From positions 124,001 through 188,000 of the forward strand of contig NZ_PYUD01000001.1 in NCBI RefSeq assembly GCF_003028575.1: a stretch of DNA of 64,000 bases, read 5' to 3'. The position numbers and the translations under genes were made by a program. Within the stretch, counting starts at the first letter, position 1, and each line of letters begins with the position of its first letter. This stretch comes from Halomonas urumqiensis. GTDB lineage: Bacteria > Pseudomonadota > Gammaproteobacteria > Pseudomonadales > Halomonadaceae. The notes beneath the pieces are model-generated. The model was not told the DNA's origin, ran no database searches, and worked only from the letters and a program-made list of their open reading frames with translations. Below are positions 43,789-53,194 of this stretch, one piece after another.

Positions 43789-43819
43789 AGCGGCCGACTT
43801 TTAGGGGGCTCGGGAGTGT

Positions 43820-44671
<852 letters not shown>

Positions 44672-44772
44672 TCACTCTCGTAGTGAAGCCTTGGTCGGCG
44701 AGACAGCTAGGCAGTGGTCGTCTTGGACGTTCATTATAGGGAATCGATAAGCGATGCGTCAGGGGGGGGGAG

Positions 44773-45357
44773 ATGTCGATCAAGGGAATGTCGATTGATC
44801 AAGGATGGTTGGATGGGGCGCGATGGGTGCCATCGCCGAATTTCGATACCCGCCCAAGCGGCGAGATCTCGCTGCTGGTGCTTCACTCTATCAGCCTGCC
44901 GCCGGGGCAGTTCGGTGGGGTCGCCATCGAGCAGCTGTTCACCAACCAGCTCGACCCGGCGGAGCATCCCTTCTATGCCACCATCGAGGGCCTGAAAGTA
45001 TCGGCCCATCTGCTGATTCGTCGCGATGGCGAGTGCGTGCAGTTCGTGCCCTTCGACGGCCGGGCATGGCACGCAGGGCGCTCGCGCTGGCGCGATGGTG
45101 GCCGCGAACGTGACGCGCTCAATGACTTCTCCATAGGCATCGAGCTCGAGGGCGATGAACTCACGCCCTACACGCTTTTTCAGTACCGTACACTCGCGGC
45201 GGTGACGTGGAGCTTGCTCGAGCATTACCCTGCCTTGAACGCCCAACGGATCACCAGTCATGCCCATGTAGCCCCTCTGCGCAAGACCGATCCGGGCGCC
45301 GCGTTCGACTGGGCATTCTTCCGGCAAATGCTGGGTAGGGTCGCAAATCCCCAATAG
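44773..45357 (+). CDS. ampD: 1,6-anhydro-N-acetylmuramyl-L-alanine amidase AmpD
   Basis: A 194-residue cytoplasmic zinc amidase of peptidoglycan recycling. Ligands are H38 (LLVLHSISLP), H163 (ITSHAHVAP) and D173 (RKTDPGAAFDW), and VSAHLLIRRDG is conserved. Loss of AmpD in other bacteria induces AmpC beta-lactamase. The ribosome-binding region is an uninterrupted run of nine G residues (44762-44770). ATG 44773 gives good spacing to its first bases, and ATG 44788 is an in-frame alternative. Confidence 0.94.
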   Translation: MSIKGMSIDQGWLDGARWVPSPNFDTRPSGEISLLVLHSISLPPGQFGGVAIEQLFTNQLDPAEHPFYATIEGLKVSAHLLIRRDGECVQFVPFDGRAWHAGRSRWRDGGRERDALNDFSIGIELEGDELTPYTLFQYRTLAAVTWSLLEHYPALNAQRITSHAHVAPLRKTDPGAAFDWAFFRQMLGRVANPQ

Positions 45358-45709
45358 AGTGAAAAAACATAGCGGATTAATCGATTAAGTGACTTGGCTT
45401 TGAATCATACGGTAGTTCGGCTACAACTCCTTGTCCTTGGTCGAATTCCCCTGAGGCATGTGCATGTAATGCCTTGTGTTGCGATGCAATATTGGTTTTA
45501 CGGAAATAATTTCCATCTTTTCTTGAATTGGCAGGCACAGGCGTTTACGGTATCTTCCTGGCAACAGCGGCACTTAGATCGCGTCGTCTTGTAAAACTAC
45601 TACACAACCCCCGACATGCGGCGTGTAGGCCTCTTCACAAGAGAGCGCACCCAGGCCCCCTGCGCTGCGGGGCACCCGACACCCCCCATCGTCATTCGGA
45701 GAGACGTCT
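45358..45709. other. Control region upstream of aceE
   Basis: A 352-bp gap. It holds a 12-bp perfect palindrome TTAATCGATTAA (45379-45390), a partial PdhR-like site ATTGGTTTTACGGAA (45491-45505; only the left half fits the E. coli consensus) and a promoter at 45528-45556. No believable gene. Confidence 0.5.
45528..45556 (+). promoter_or_regulatory. Candidate sigma-70 promoter of aceE-aceF
   Basis: TTGGCA and TATCTT are 17 bp apart. The predicted start is near 45563, giving a leader of about 147 nt before aceE. Confidence 0.5.
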
Positions 45710-48382
45710 ATGAGTCTGGAGGCAAGAGAAGATCTCGATCCGGTCGAAACCACGGAATGGCTGGAATCCCTGGAATCGGTCGTCGATCGTGAGGGCGAGG
45801 AACGCGCCCGATACCTGCTGACCCGCCTGGCTGATCGCTTGCGCCGGGATGGAACCCAGGCCCCCTTCTCGGTGACTACCCCGCACCGCAACACCATCCC
45901 GGTGCATCGCGAAGCCCCCATGCCGGGGGATCTGTTCATGGAGCGGCGAATCCGCTCGCTGATCCGCTACAACGCGATCGCCCAGGTGATCCGCAACAAC
46001 CGTGCGAACCCTGGCTTGGGTGGCCACATTGCCAGCTTCATGTCGGCGGCAACCCTGTATGACGTGGGTTTCAACCACTTCTTCCGTGCGCCGAATGGCG
46101 ATTTCGAGGGTGACCTGGTGTACATCCAGGGCCATGTGGCGCCGGGGGTGTACTCGCGCGCTTACCTGGAAGGTCGCCTGACCGAGACCCAGATGGACAA
46201 GTATCGTCAGGAGGTCGATGGTGACGGTTTGTCGTCTTACCCGCACCCCTGGCTGATGCCGGATTTCTGGCAGTTTCCCACCGTGTCCATGGGCCTTGGC
46301 CCGATCCAGGCCATCTACCAGGCCCACGTGATGAAGTACCTGCATTCACGTGAAATGAAGGACATGCATGATCGCAAGATCTGGTGCTTCATGGGCGACG
46401 GCGAGTGCGATGAGCCGGAATCCCTTGGCGCCATCCACCTGGCCAGCCGCGAGAAGCTCGACAACCTGATCTTCGTGGTCAACTGCAACCTGCAGCGTCT
46501 CGATGGCCCGGTGCGCGGCAACTCGCGGATCATGGATGAGCTCGAGGGCGTATTCCGTGGTGCCGGCTGGAACGTCTTGAAAGTGGTCTGGGGCCGCCTG
46601 TGGGATCCGCTCTTCGAGAAGGACAAGAAGGGCATCCTGCAGAAGCGCATGGATGAAGCGGTCGACGGCGAGTACCAGAACTACAAGGCCAACGGCGGCG
46701 CCTACACACGCGAGCATTTCTTCGGCAAGTACCCGGAGACCGCCGAGCTGGTCAAGGATCTTTCCGATGAGGATATCTGGAAGCTCAACCGCGGCGGGCA
46801 CGACCCGTTCAAGGTCTACGCGGCTTATCACCAGGCAGTGAACAACGCCAACGGCCGCCCGACCGTGATCCTTGCGCACACCGTCAAGGGCTACGGCATG
46901 GGCAGCGGCGATGGCGAAGCGGCCAACGAAGCCCACCAGGTCAAGAGCATGGAGTACGAGGCGTTGCGCACCTTCCGCGACCGCTTCGGTATTCCGCTCT
47001 CCGACGAGCAGCTCAAGGACGTGCCGTACTACAAGCCGGAAGACGACTCGCCGGAAATGAAGTACATGCACCTGCAGCGCGAGCGCCTGGGCGGCTACCT
47101 GCCGTGGCGTCGCAGCGACTTCGAGTCGCTGCCGATTCCGTCGCTGGAGGACAAGACCTTCGCCTCACAGACAGGCGGCTCCAAGGGCCGTGAAGTGTCT
47201 ACTACCATGGCCTTCGTTCGCGTGCTCAATGGCCTGGTCAAGGACAAGAAGATCGGCAAGCAGGTGGTACCGATCGTGCCTGACGAAGCCCGTACCTTCG
47301 GCATGGAGGGGATGTTCCGACAACTCGGCATCTATACCTCCGAGGGCCAGAAGTACGAGCCCGTCGACAAGGGCCAGATCATGTTCTACCGCGAGGACAA
47401 GAAGGGCCAGATCCTCGAGGAAGGCATTTCCGAAGCGGGCGCCATGTCGGCGTGGATCGCCGCGGCGACCTCCTACAGCAACCACAACCTGCCGCTGGTG
47501 CCGTTCTACGTCTACTACTCGATGTTCGGTTTCCAGCGTATCGGCGACCTGGCCTGGGCGGCGGGTGACCTCCAGGCGCGCGGTTTCCTGGTCGGCGGTA
47601 CCGCGGGGCGGACCACGCTCAATGGCGAGGGCCTTCAGCACCAGGACGGCCATAGCCACCTGCAGGCGTCGACCATCCCGAATTGCCGCAGCTACGACCC
47701 GACCTATGCCCATGAGGTCGCGGTGATCCTTCAGGATGGCCTGAAGCGCATGTTCACCGACAAGGAGAACTGCTTCTACTACCTGACAGTGATGAACGAG
47801 AACTACGAGCAGCCCGAACTCGAGACGGTTCCCGCCGAGGATATCGTCAAGGGCATGTACCTGCTGCGCGAGACCAAGGGAGACAAGGCGCGTCTCCAGC
47901 TGCTTGGCAGCGGTACCATCCTGCGCGAAGTCGAGGCGGCCGCCGAGATGCTCAGCGATGAGTGGGGCGTGGGCGCCGACATCTGGAGCGTCACAAGCTT
48001 CAATGAGCTGCGTCGCGAGGCGCTGGGGCTCGAGCGCGAGGCATTCCTGAATCCGGATGCCGAGCCCGCCAAGCCACATGTGACGAAGTGCCTGACCGGG
48101 CGCGAGGGACCGGTGGTGGCTTCCACCGACTACATGCGCCTGTTCGCCGACCAGGTCCGCGCCTGGGTGCCCAGCGACTACTATGTACTGGGGACAGACG
48201 GTTTCGGGCGCTCCGACACCCGCGAGAAGCTGCGTCACTTCTTCGAGGTCGACCGCTACTTCGTCACCTTGGCGGCGCTCAAGGCGTTGGCGGACCGTGG
48301 TGAGCTGGATCGCAAGGTGGTCGGTGAAGCCATCGCCAAGTATGGCATCGACCCGGCCAAGCCCAACCCGCTGGTGGTGTGA
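45710..48382 (+). CDS. aceE: Pyruvate dehydrogenase E1 component AceE
   Basis: An 890-residue homodimeric-type E1 that decarboxylates pyruvate with thiamine diphosphate (E. coli 887). The ThDP-binding motif is GDGECDEPESLGAI and continues to NLIFVVNCN. Other signatures are GHIASFMSAATLYDVGFNHF, HTVKGYGMGSG, and QDGHSHLQASTIPNC. ATG 45710 follows GGAGAG. aceF follows after 78 bp, so they form the usual aceEF unit. No pdhR or lpd is in the window. Confidence 0.97.
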   Translation: MSLEAREDLDPVETTEWLESLESVVDREGEERARYLLTRLADRLRRDGTQAPFSVTTPHRNTIPVHREAPMPGDLFMERRIRSLIRYNAIAQVIRNNRANPGLGGHIASFMSAATLYDVGFNHFFRAPNGDFEGDLVYIQGHVAPGVYSRAYLEGRLTETQMDKYRQEVDGDGLSSYPHPWLMPDFWQFPTVSMGLGPIQAIYQAHVMKYLHSREMKDMHDRKIWCFMGDGECDEPESLGAIHLASREKLDNLIFVVNCNLQRLDGPVRGNSRIMDELEGVFRGAGWNVLKVVWGRLWDPLFEKDKKGILQKRMDEAVDGEYQNYKANGGAYTREHFFGKYPETAELVKDLSDEDIWKLNRGGHDPFKVYAAYHQAVNNANGRPTVILAHTVKGYGMGSGDGEAANEAHQVKSMEYEALRTFRDRFGIPLSDEQLKDVPYYKPEDDSPEMKYMHLQRERLGGYLPWRRSDFESLPIPSLEDKTFASQTGGSKGREVSTTMAFVRVLNGLVKDKKIGKQVVPIVPDEARTFGMEGMFRQLGIYTSEGQKYEPVDKGQIMFYREDKKGQILEEGISEAGAMSAWIAAATSYSNHNLPLVPFYVYYSMFGFQRIGDLAWAAGDLQARGFLVGGTAGRTTLNGEGLQHQDGHSHLQASTIPNCRSYDPTYAHEVAVILQDGLKRMFTDKENCFYYLTVMNENYEQPELETVPAEDIVKGMYLLRETKGDKARLQLLGSGTILREVEAAAEMLSDEWGVGADIWSVTSFNELRREALGLEREAFLNPDAEPAKPHVTKCLTGREGPVVASTDYMRLFADQVRAWVPSDYYVLGTDGFGRSDTREKLRHFFEVDRYFVTLAALKALADRGELDRKVVGEAIAKYGIDPAKPNPLVV

Positions 48383-48460
48383 GGCGTCGATCGACTGATC
48401 CGGTGACGGCGGGCGCAGCAGGCCCGCCTGTTCCAGGCACGATTTGGAAGGAGCGCGACC

Positions 48461-50440
48461 TTGAGTAGCGAAATCATCAAAGTTCCCGACATCGGTGGCG
48501 ATACCGATGTCGAAATCATCGAGATTGCGGTGTCGGAAGGCGACGTGATCGAGGCCGAGGACACCCTGATCACGCTGGAGTCCGACAAGGCCAGCATGGA
48601 TGTGCCGGCGCCGAAGGGCGGCAAGGTGCTGAAAGTACTGGTCAAGGAGGGCGACAGCGTCTCCGAGGGTGACGATATCGTCGAACTGGAAGTCGAGGGT
48701 GGGGGTGACGCCGAACCTGAGGCACCGAAGGAGGAACCGGCCGCCGAGGCGCCGAAGGCTCCCCCCGAAGCTGCCGAGAAACCGGCCCCCAAGGCCGCCG
48801 GCGGTGGCAAGCAGACCGTCGATATCAAGGTGCCGGACCTGGGTGGCTCCTCGGATGTCGAGATCATCGAGGTGGCGGTGTCGGAAGGTGAGGAGGTCGA
48901 GCAGGAAGCGACCCTGATCACGCTGGAGTCCGACAAGGCGTCCATGGATGTGCCGAGTCCGCACGCGGGCAAGGTGGTCAGCCTCACCGTCAAGGAGGGC
49001 GATACCGTCTCTGAAGGCGATGTGATCGGCACCATGGAGATTGCAGGCGAAAGCGGTGGCGATGAGGCCGCACCGGCTGAATCGGCTCCCGAACCCGCCG
49101 CCGCCGAGCAGCAAGCGCCGGCCGAACAGGCCAGTGGTTCCGGCGAGCCCGAGCGCCGCGAGATTCGTGTGCCGGACCTGTCCGGATCCAGTGACGTGCC
49201 GATCATCGAGATCGGTGTGGCGGCAGGGGACGAGGTCAACGAGGAAGATCCGTTGATCACCCTGGAGTCCGACAAGGCCTCCATGGACGTGCCGAGCCCT
49301 TACAAGGGCAAGCTTCTCGAGCTCACCGTCAAGGAGGACGATACGGTCTCCGAGGGTGACCTTATCGGCTACATCGAGGTGGCCGGCGCCGCCAAGCCCC
49401 AGCCGGCTGCCAGCAAGGCCGAGCAGCAGGCACCCGCGGCCAAGGCCCCTGAGCCGACACCTGCGGGCAGTCCCAGCCCCGAGGCGCAGATGGCCGCCCA
49501 CAAGCCGCGTGACGGCAAGCTGGTCCATGCAGGCCCGGCTGTGCGCATGCTGGCTCGCGAACTGGGGGTCGACCTTGGGCTGGTCAAGCCCAGCGGCCCC
49601 AAGGAGCGTGTGCTCAAGGAAGACGTGCACAACTACGTCAAGCAGGTGATGGCGGGGCAGGGCAAGTCTCAGGCAGCCTCGGCGGCAGCGGCCGCGGGCG
49701 GAAGCGGTATTCCGCCGATCCCCGACCAGGACTTCAGCCAGTTCGGCGAGGTGGAAGAGAAACCCATGGGCCGCCTGATGAAGATGGGCGCGACCAACCT
49801 GCATCGCAGTTGGGTCAATCTGCCGCATGTCACGCAGTTCGATGAAGCCGACATCACCGAGCTTGAGGCCTTCCGCAAGTCGATGAAGGCCGAGGCCGAA
49901 GCCCAGGGTGCCAAGCTCACGCCGCTGCCGTTCCTGGTCAAGGCCTGTGCTTATGCACTGCGTCAGTACCCGCAGTTCAACGTCAGCCTCAAGGCGGATG
50001 GCGAGACAGTGGTGTGGAAGAAGTACGTCCACATCGGCCTGGCGGTGGATACCCCGGACGGTCTGATGGTCCCGGTGATTCGTGATGCCGACAAGAAATC
50101 GCTGATCGACATCGCCAAGGAGTCCGTGGAACTGGCCAAGAAAGCGCAGTCGAAGAAGCTCAAGCGCGACGAGATGACCGGTGGTTGTTTCACCATCTCA
50201 AGCCTTGGCTCCATCGGCGGCACGGCGTTCACGCCGATCGTCAATGCACCGGAGGTGGCCATCCTCGGCATTTCCAAGGCGCAGATGAAGCCGGTGTGGG
50301 ATGGCAAGGCCTTCGAGCCGCGGTTGATGATGCCACTGTGCCTTTCCTACGACCACCGGGCGGTCAATGGCGCCGATGCGGCGCGCTTCACCGCACTGTT
50401 GGGGCAGTTGTTGACTGATATCCGTCGCCTGCTGCTGTAA
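48461..50440 (+). CDS. aceF: Dihydrolipoyl acetyltransferase AceF (three lipoyl domains)
   Basis: A 659-residue E2 core of pyruvate dehydrogenase. The start is TTG 48461, set by GGAAGGAG eight nt upstream. Three lipoyl domains carry the LESDKASMDVP motif with lipoylated lysines at about K43, K159 and K272, separated by Ala/Pro/Glu linkers. An E1/E3-binding domain follows (HAGPAVRMLARELGVDLGL, about 350-385). The acetyltransferase domain has the catalytic H632 (SYDHRAVNGADAARF). The number of lipoyl domains equals E. coli. A terminator follows. Confidence 0.97.
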   Translation: MSSEIIKVPDIGGDTDVEIIEIAVSEGDVIEAEDTLITLESDKASMDVPAPKGGKVLKVLVKEGDSVSEGDDIVELEVEGGGDAEPEAPKEEPAAEAPKAPPEAAEKPAPKAAGGGKQTVDIKVPDLGGSSDVEIIEVAVSEGEEVEQEATLITLESDKASMDVPSPHAGKVVSLTVKEGDTVSEGDVIGTMEIAGESGGDEAAPAESAPEPAAAEQQAPAEQASGSGEPERREIRVPDLSGSSDVPIIEIGVAAGDEVNEEDPLITLESDKASMDVPSPYKGKLLELTVKEDDTVSEGDLIGYIEVAGAAKPQPAASKAEQQAPAAKAPEPTPAGSPSPEAQMAAHKPRDGKLVHAGPAVRMLARELGVDLGLVKPSGPKERVLKEDVHNYVKQVMAGQGKSQAASAAAAAGGSGIPPIPDQDFSQFGEVEEKPMGRLMKMGATNLHRSWVNLPHVTQFDEADITELEAFRKSMKAEAEAQGAKLTPLPFLVKACAYALRQYPQFNVSLKADGETVVWKKYVHIGLAVDTPDGLMVPVIRDADKKSLIDIAKESVELAKKAQSKKLKRDEMTGGCFTISSLGSIGGTAFTPIVNAPEVAILGISKAQMKPVWDGKAFEPRLMMPLCLSYDHRAVNGADAARFTALLGQLLTDIRRLLL

Positions 50441-50459
50441 ACTCAGGCCGATGATTCGA

Positions 50460-50495
50460 CGACGGCGCCGCAAGGCGCCGTCGCTGTTTGTGTTT
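50460..50495 (+). terminator. Rho-independent terminator after aceF
   Basis: A 10-bp perfect stem CGACGGCGCC / GGCGCCGTCG (50460-50469 with 50474-50483), a GCAA tetraloop, then the T-rich CTGTTTGTGTTT. It is 19 bp after the aceF stop. Confidence 0.82.
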
Positions 50496-50735
50496 CCGGT
50501 CGCGTACTGTTCACGTGCGACATGTTCAGTATGTTCTGTGCTACACGAGGCGTATTCGGCCGGGGAAGACCAAAGTGCAACTTTGTCGTCAGCGGCTTGA
50601 TCTGAAAACGATTTCCCGGTTTTTCATGAAGATGTTCAGCCCCGGTTGCTTGTCTGGCGACGAAGCCACGGTTATCGTTCCTTCCCATCCAATTCTTCAT
50701 TCCTTACGACCACTTATTTTACGAGGAACATAAAC

Positions 50736-51392
50736 ATGCGTTTGATCCTGTTGGGCGCCCCCGGCGCCGGCAAGGGCACCCAGGCCCAGTTCATCTGCGA
50801 GCGCTTCAATATCCCGCAGATCTCCACCGGTGACATGCTGCGTGCCGCCGTCAAGGAAGGCAGCGAGCTTGGCGTTAAGGTCAAGGAGATCATGACCAGC
50901 GGTGGCCTGGTGTCCGATGACATCATCATCGCGCTGGTCAAGGAGCGCATCAGCCAGCCCGATTGCCAGAATGGCTTTCTGTTCGATGGGTTCCCGCGGA
51001 CCATTCCCCAGGCCGATGCGATGAAGGAAGCGGGCGTGAAACTCGACCACGTGCTCGAAATCGCCGTCGAAGACGAGGAGATCGTCAAGCGGCTGGAGGG
51101 TCGCCGTGTGCACCCGGGCTCCGGGCGCGTCTATCACGTCGAGTACAACCCCCCCAGGGAAGCCGGCAAGGACGATGTCACCGGCGAGCCGGTGATCCAG
51201 CGTGACGATGATCGTGAATCCATCGTGCGTAACCGTCTGGCCGTCTACCACGAGCAGACCGCACCGCTGGTCGACTACTACCAGGCCTGGGCCGCCAAGG
51301 ACCCTGACGTTGCCCCGGCTTATCATCGCGTCGAGGGTGTCGGCAGCGTCGATGAGATTACCGGGCAGGTGATCGAGGCCCTCGAGGGCTGA
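50736..51392 (+). CDS. adk: Adenylate kinase
   Basis: A 218-residue enzyme that interconverts ATP + AMP and two ADP. The P-loop [10 protein letters not shown] is at residues 7-16, the AMP-binding region is [11 protein letters not shown], and [16 protein letters not shown] is conserved. The long LID (about 122-160, [15 protein letters not shown]) has no zinc cysteines, the usual gammaproteobacterial form. ATG 50736 follows GAGGAA. It is monocistronic here, followed by a structured repeat. Confidence 0.97.
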   Translation: MRLILLGAPGAGKGTQAQFICERFNIPQISTGDMLRAAVKEGSELGVKVKEIMTSGGLVSDDIIIALVKERISQPDCQNGFLFDGFPRTIPQADAMKEAGVKLDHVLEIAVEDEEIVKRLEGRRVHPGSGRVYHVEYNPPREAGKDDVTGEPVIQRDDDRESIVRNRLAVYHEQTAPLVDYYQAWAAKDPDVAPAYHRVEGVGSVDEITGQVIEALEG

Positions 51393-51436
51393 GCATTTTC
51401 ATAGAAACCGCAGCTGGCTGATCAAGGGGCGCCGGG

Positions 51437-51536
51437 GACAGGCTGAAGAGGAGGTCCGATTCCAGGGATGGAATCGGTAGCGTACAGGGATGTATTTACA
51501 GCGCCTCCTCGATGGTCCGGCACCCCGGAGCCTGTC
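51437..51536 (+). repeat. Structured intergenic element, copy A
   Basis: An outer stem GACAGGCT / AGCCTGTC (51437-51444, 51529-51536) and an inner stem GAGGAGG / CCTCCTC (51448-51454, 51504-51510) enclose two hairpins. Hairpin 1 is a 9-bp stem with a GGGA tetraloop (51456-51477). Hairpin 2 is GTACA / TGTAT with a GGGA loop (51482-51495), flanked by TAGCG and ACAGCG. Copy B at 56933 has the same plan with compensatory changes. The strand is arbitrary. Confidence 0.75.
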
Positions 51537-51671
51537 GCCGGATCAGCCCCGATCCTGAAGCGATGGGTAATGCCGCATTCGGCCCTATGATGGCCCGCAC
51601 CCGCGGGCCATCGTCGTTCTGGCCTATGATCCGTATAATGGCCAGCTGATTTCCTGTGAAGGGCGTTGCCC

Positions 51672-52376
51672 ATGTCGACTCTTCTGGCCCTGGATGCCTC
51701 CTCGAGCGCCTGCTCCGCCGCGCTGTTGCGCCGTCGTCCAGGTGCCGACGATGAACTGCTCTCGCGCTTCGAGATGGCGCCGCGTGCGCATACCCGCCGC
51801 TTGATGCCGATGGTGGACGAGGTGCTTGCCGAAGCCGGTATCACCCCCCAGGCGCTGGACGCGGTTGCCTATGGACGCGGCCCTGGCTCCTTCACCGGCC
51901 TGCGCATTGCCGCCGGTGCCGCCCAGGGACTCGCCTATGGCCTGGACCGGCCGCTGATCGGTGTCTCGACCCTGGCCGCCCTGGCCCTCGGGGCTCACCG
52001 CCGCCATCATTTCCGTTACCTGGTCACCGCGCTGGATGCCCGCATGGGCGAGATCTACGTGGCCACCTGGCAGTGCCGTGACGGGATGCCCGAGGCGCTC
52101 AGCGACGAGGCGGTCATGCCACCCGAGCGCCTGAGATTGCCGGCAGAGCACGAAGACCACGACTGGGTCGGCGTCGGCTCGGGCTGGACGCTGTGGGATG
52201 CGATGCCCACCGAGGTGAAGGCTGCGCTGGGCCAGCACTTGCCCGATATGGAGGCCGATGCCGCTGATATGGTGTTGCTCGCCGCCAGGGAATTCGGTGC
52301 CGGTGGAGGCCTTCCGGCCGATCAAGTGCAGCCCGTTTACTTGCGCGACCAGGTGGCGTGGAAGAAGGCTCGATGA
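51672..52376 (+). CDS. tsaB: tRNA t6A biosynthesis protein TsaB
   Basis: A 234-residue ASKHA-fold partner of TsaD and TsaE, needed for threonylcarbamoyladenosine at A37 of ANN-decoding tRNAs. Signatures are [17 protein letters not shown] at the N-terminus, [19 protein letters not shown] near 67-85, and [18 protein letters not shown] 51672 is chosen over TTG 51666. The stop overlaps the rsmJ start (ATGA). TrmO, which acts on the same modified base, is encoded at 42215. Confidence 0.95.
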   Translation: MSTLLALDASSSACSAALLRRRPGADDELLSRFEMAPRAHTRRLMPMVDEVLAEAGITPQALDAVAYGRGPGSFTGLRIAAGAAQGLAYGLDRPLIGVSTLAALALGAHRRHHFRYLVTALDARMGEIYVATWQCRDGMPEALSDEAVMPPERLRLPAEHEDHDWVGVGSGWTLWDAMPTEVKAALGQHLPDMEADAADMVLLAAREFGAGGGLPADQVQPVYLRDQVAWKKAR

Positions 52377-53179
52377 GTGACTCCCCACCTGTGATTGCCT
52401 CACCGGGTAGGTTGGAGGATAAGTCACCGGCCGTGCCGGTGACGGTCCGCGGTGAAGCGCTGCGGGGGCTTGCCGACCGGCTCGGCTTGCCCTTTGGCGG
52501 GGCATCCGAACTGGCTCTGGAAATGCGTGATGGCTGCCTGACGCTGGGTGGCGACCCTCAGGTGTTTGGTCATCCTCTGGCGGTGGATTTCGCCGCCGGC
52601 CGCGCCGCACATCGGCGTCGCTATGGTGGCGGGCGAGGTCAACTGGTGGCGCGCGCCTGCGGCCTTGGCAAGGGGGTGACGCCGTCGGTGGTGGATGCCA
52701 CGGCGGGGCTCGGGCGGGATGCCTTCGTACTGGCGGGCCTGGGGGCCGAGGTGTTGTTGGTCGAGCGCGTCGCGGCGATCATGGCGCTGCTGGAAGATGG
52801 CGTGGCCCGCGCCCTGGCCGACCCTCAGACCGGTGAGATCGCCGCCCGGATGCACCTGGCCCATGGCGATGCCAGCCGTGACCTGGACGCGTTGGTGGCG
52901 GCGTCAGGCGTGGCCCCCCAGGTAATTCATCTCGATCCGATGTTTCCCCACCGCGACAAGTCAGCGCTGGTCAAGAAGGAGATGCGGCTGTTTCGCCTGC
53001 TGGCCGGCGACGATGCCGATGCCCCCCGGCTGCTCGAGGCGGCATTGGACGTGGCCAGCCATCGGGTGGTGGTCAAGCGTCCGCGCAAGGCGCCGCCCAT
53101 TGATGGCCCGCCGCCGCGGCATGTCATCGAGGGCAAGACCAGTCGCTATGATCTCTATGTGCATCGCGCCTTGAGTTGA
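52373..53179 (+). CDS. rsmJ: 16S rRNA m2G1516 methyltransferase RsmJ
   Basis: A 268-residue SAM-dependent methyltransferase. Motif I is [19 protein letters not shown], followed by [10 protein letters not shown]. The catalytic segment is [20 protein letters not shown]. It is translationally coupled to tsaB (4-bp overlap). Length is typical. It is convergent with plsB, 15 bp away. Confidence 0.95.
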   Translation: MSDSPPVIASPGRLEDKSPAVPVTVRGEALRGLADRLGLPFGGASELALEMRDGCLTLGGDPQVFGHPLAVDFAAGRAAHRRRYGGGRGQLVARACGLGKGVTPSVVDATAGLGRDAFVLAGLGAEVLLVERVAAIMALLEDGVARALADPQTGEIAARMHLAHGDASRDLDALVAASGVAPQVIHLDPMFPHRDKSALVKKEMRLFRLLAGDDADAPRLLEAALDVASHRVVVKRPRKAPPIDGPPPRHVIEGKTSRYDLYVHRALS

Positions 53180-53194
53180 GTGTCCCCCGACGCC

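Noticed and set aside
45394..45594. 66-codon plus-strand frame before aceE
   Set aside because: It starts at TTG, lacks a ribosome-binding site and overlaps the likely aceE promoter.
47165..50032. A 955-codon minus-strand frame across aceE and aceF
   Set aside because: It is the antisense shadow of two well-identified genes and has no start or domain evidence.
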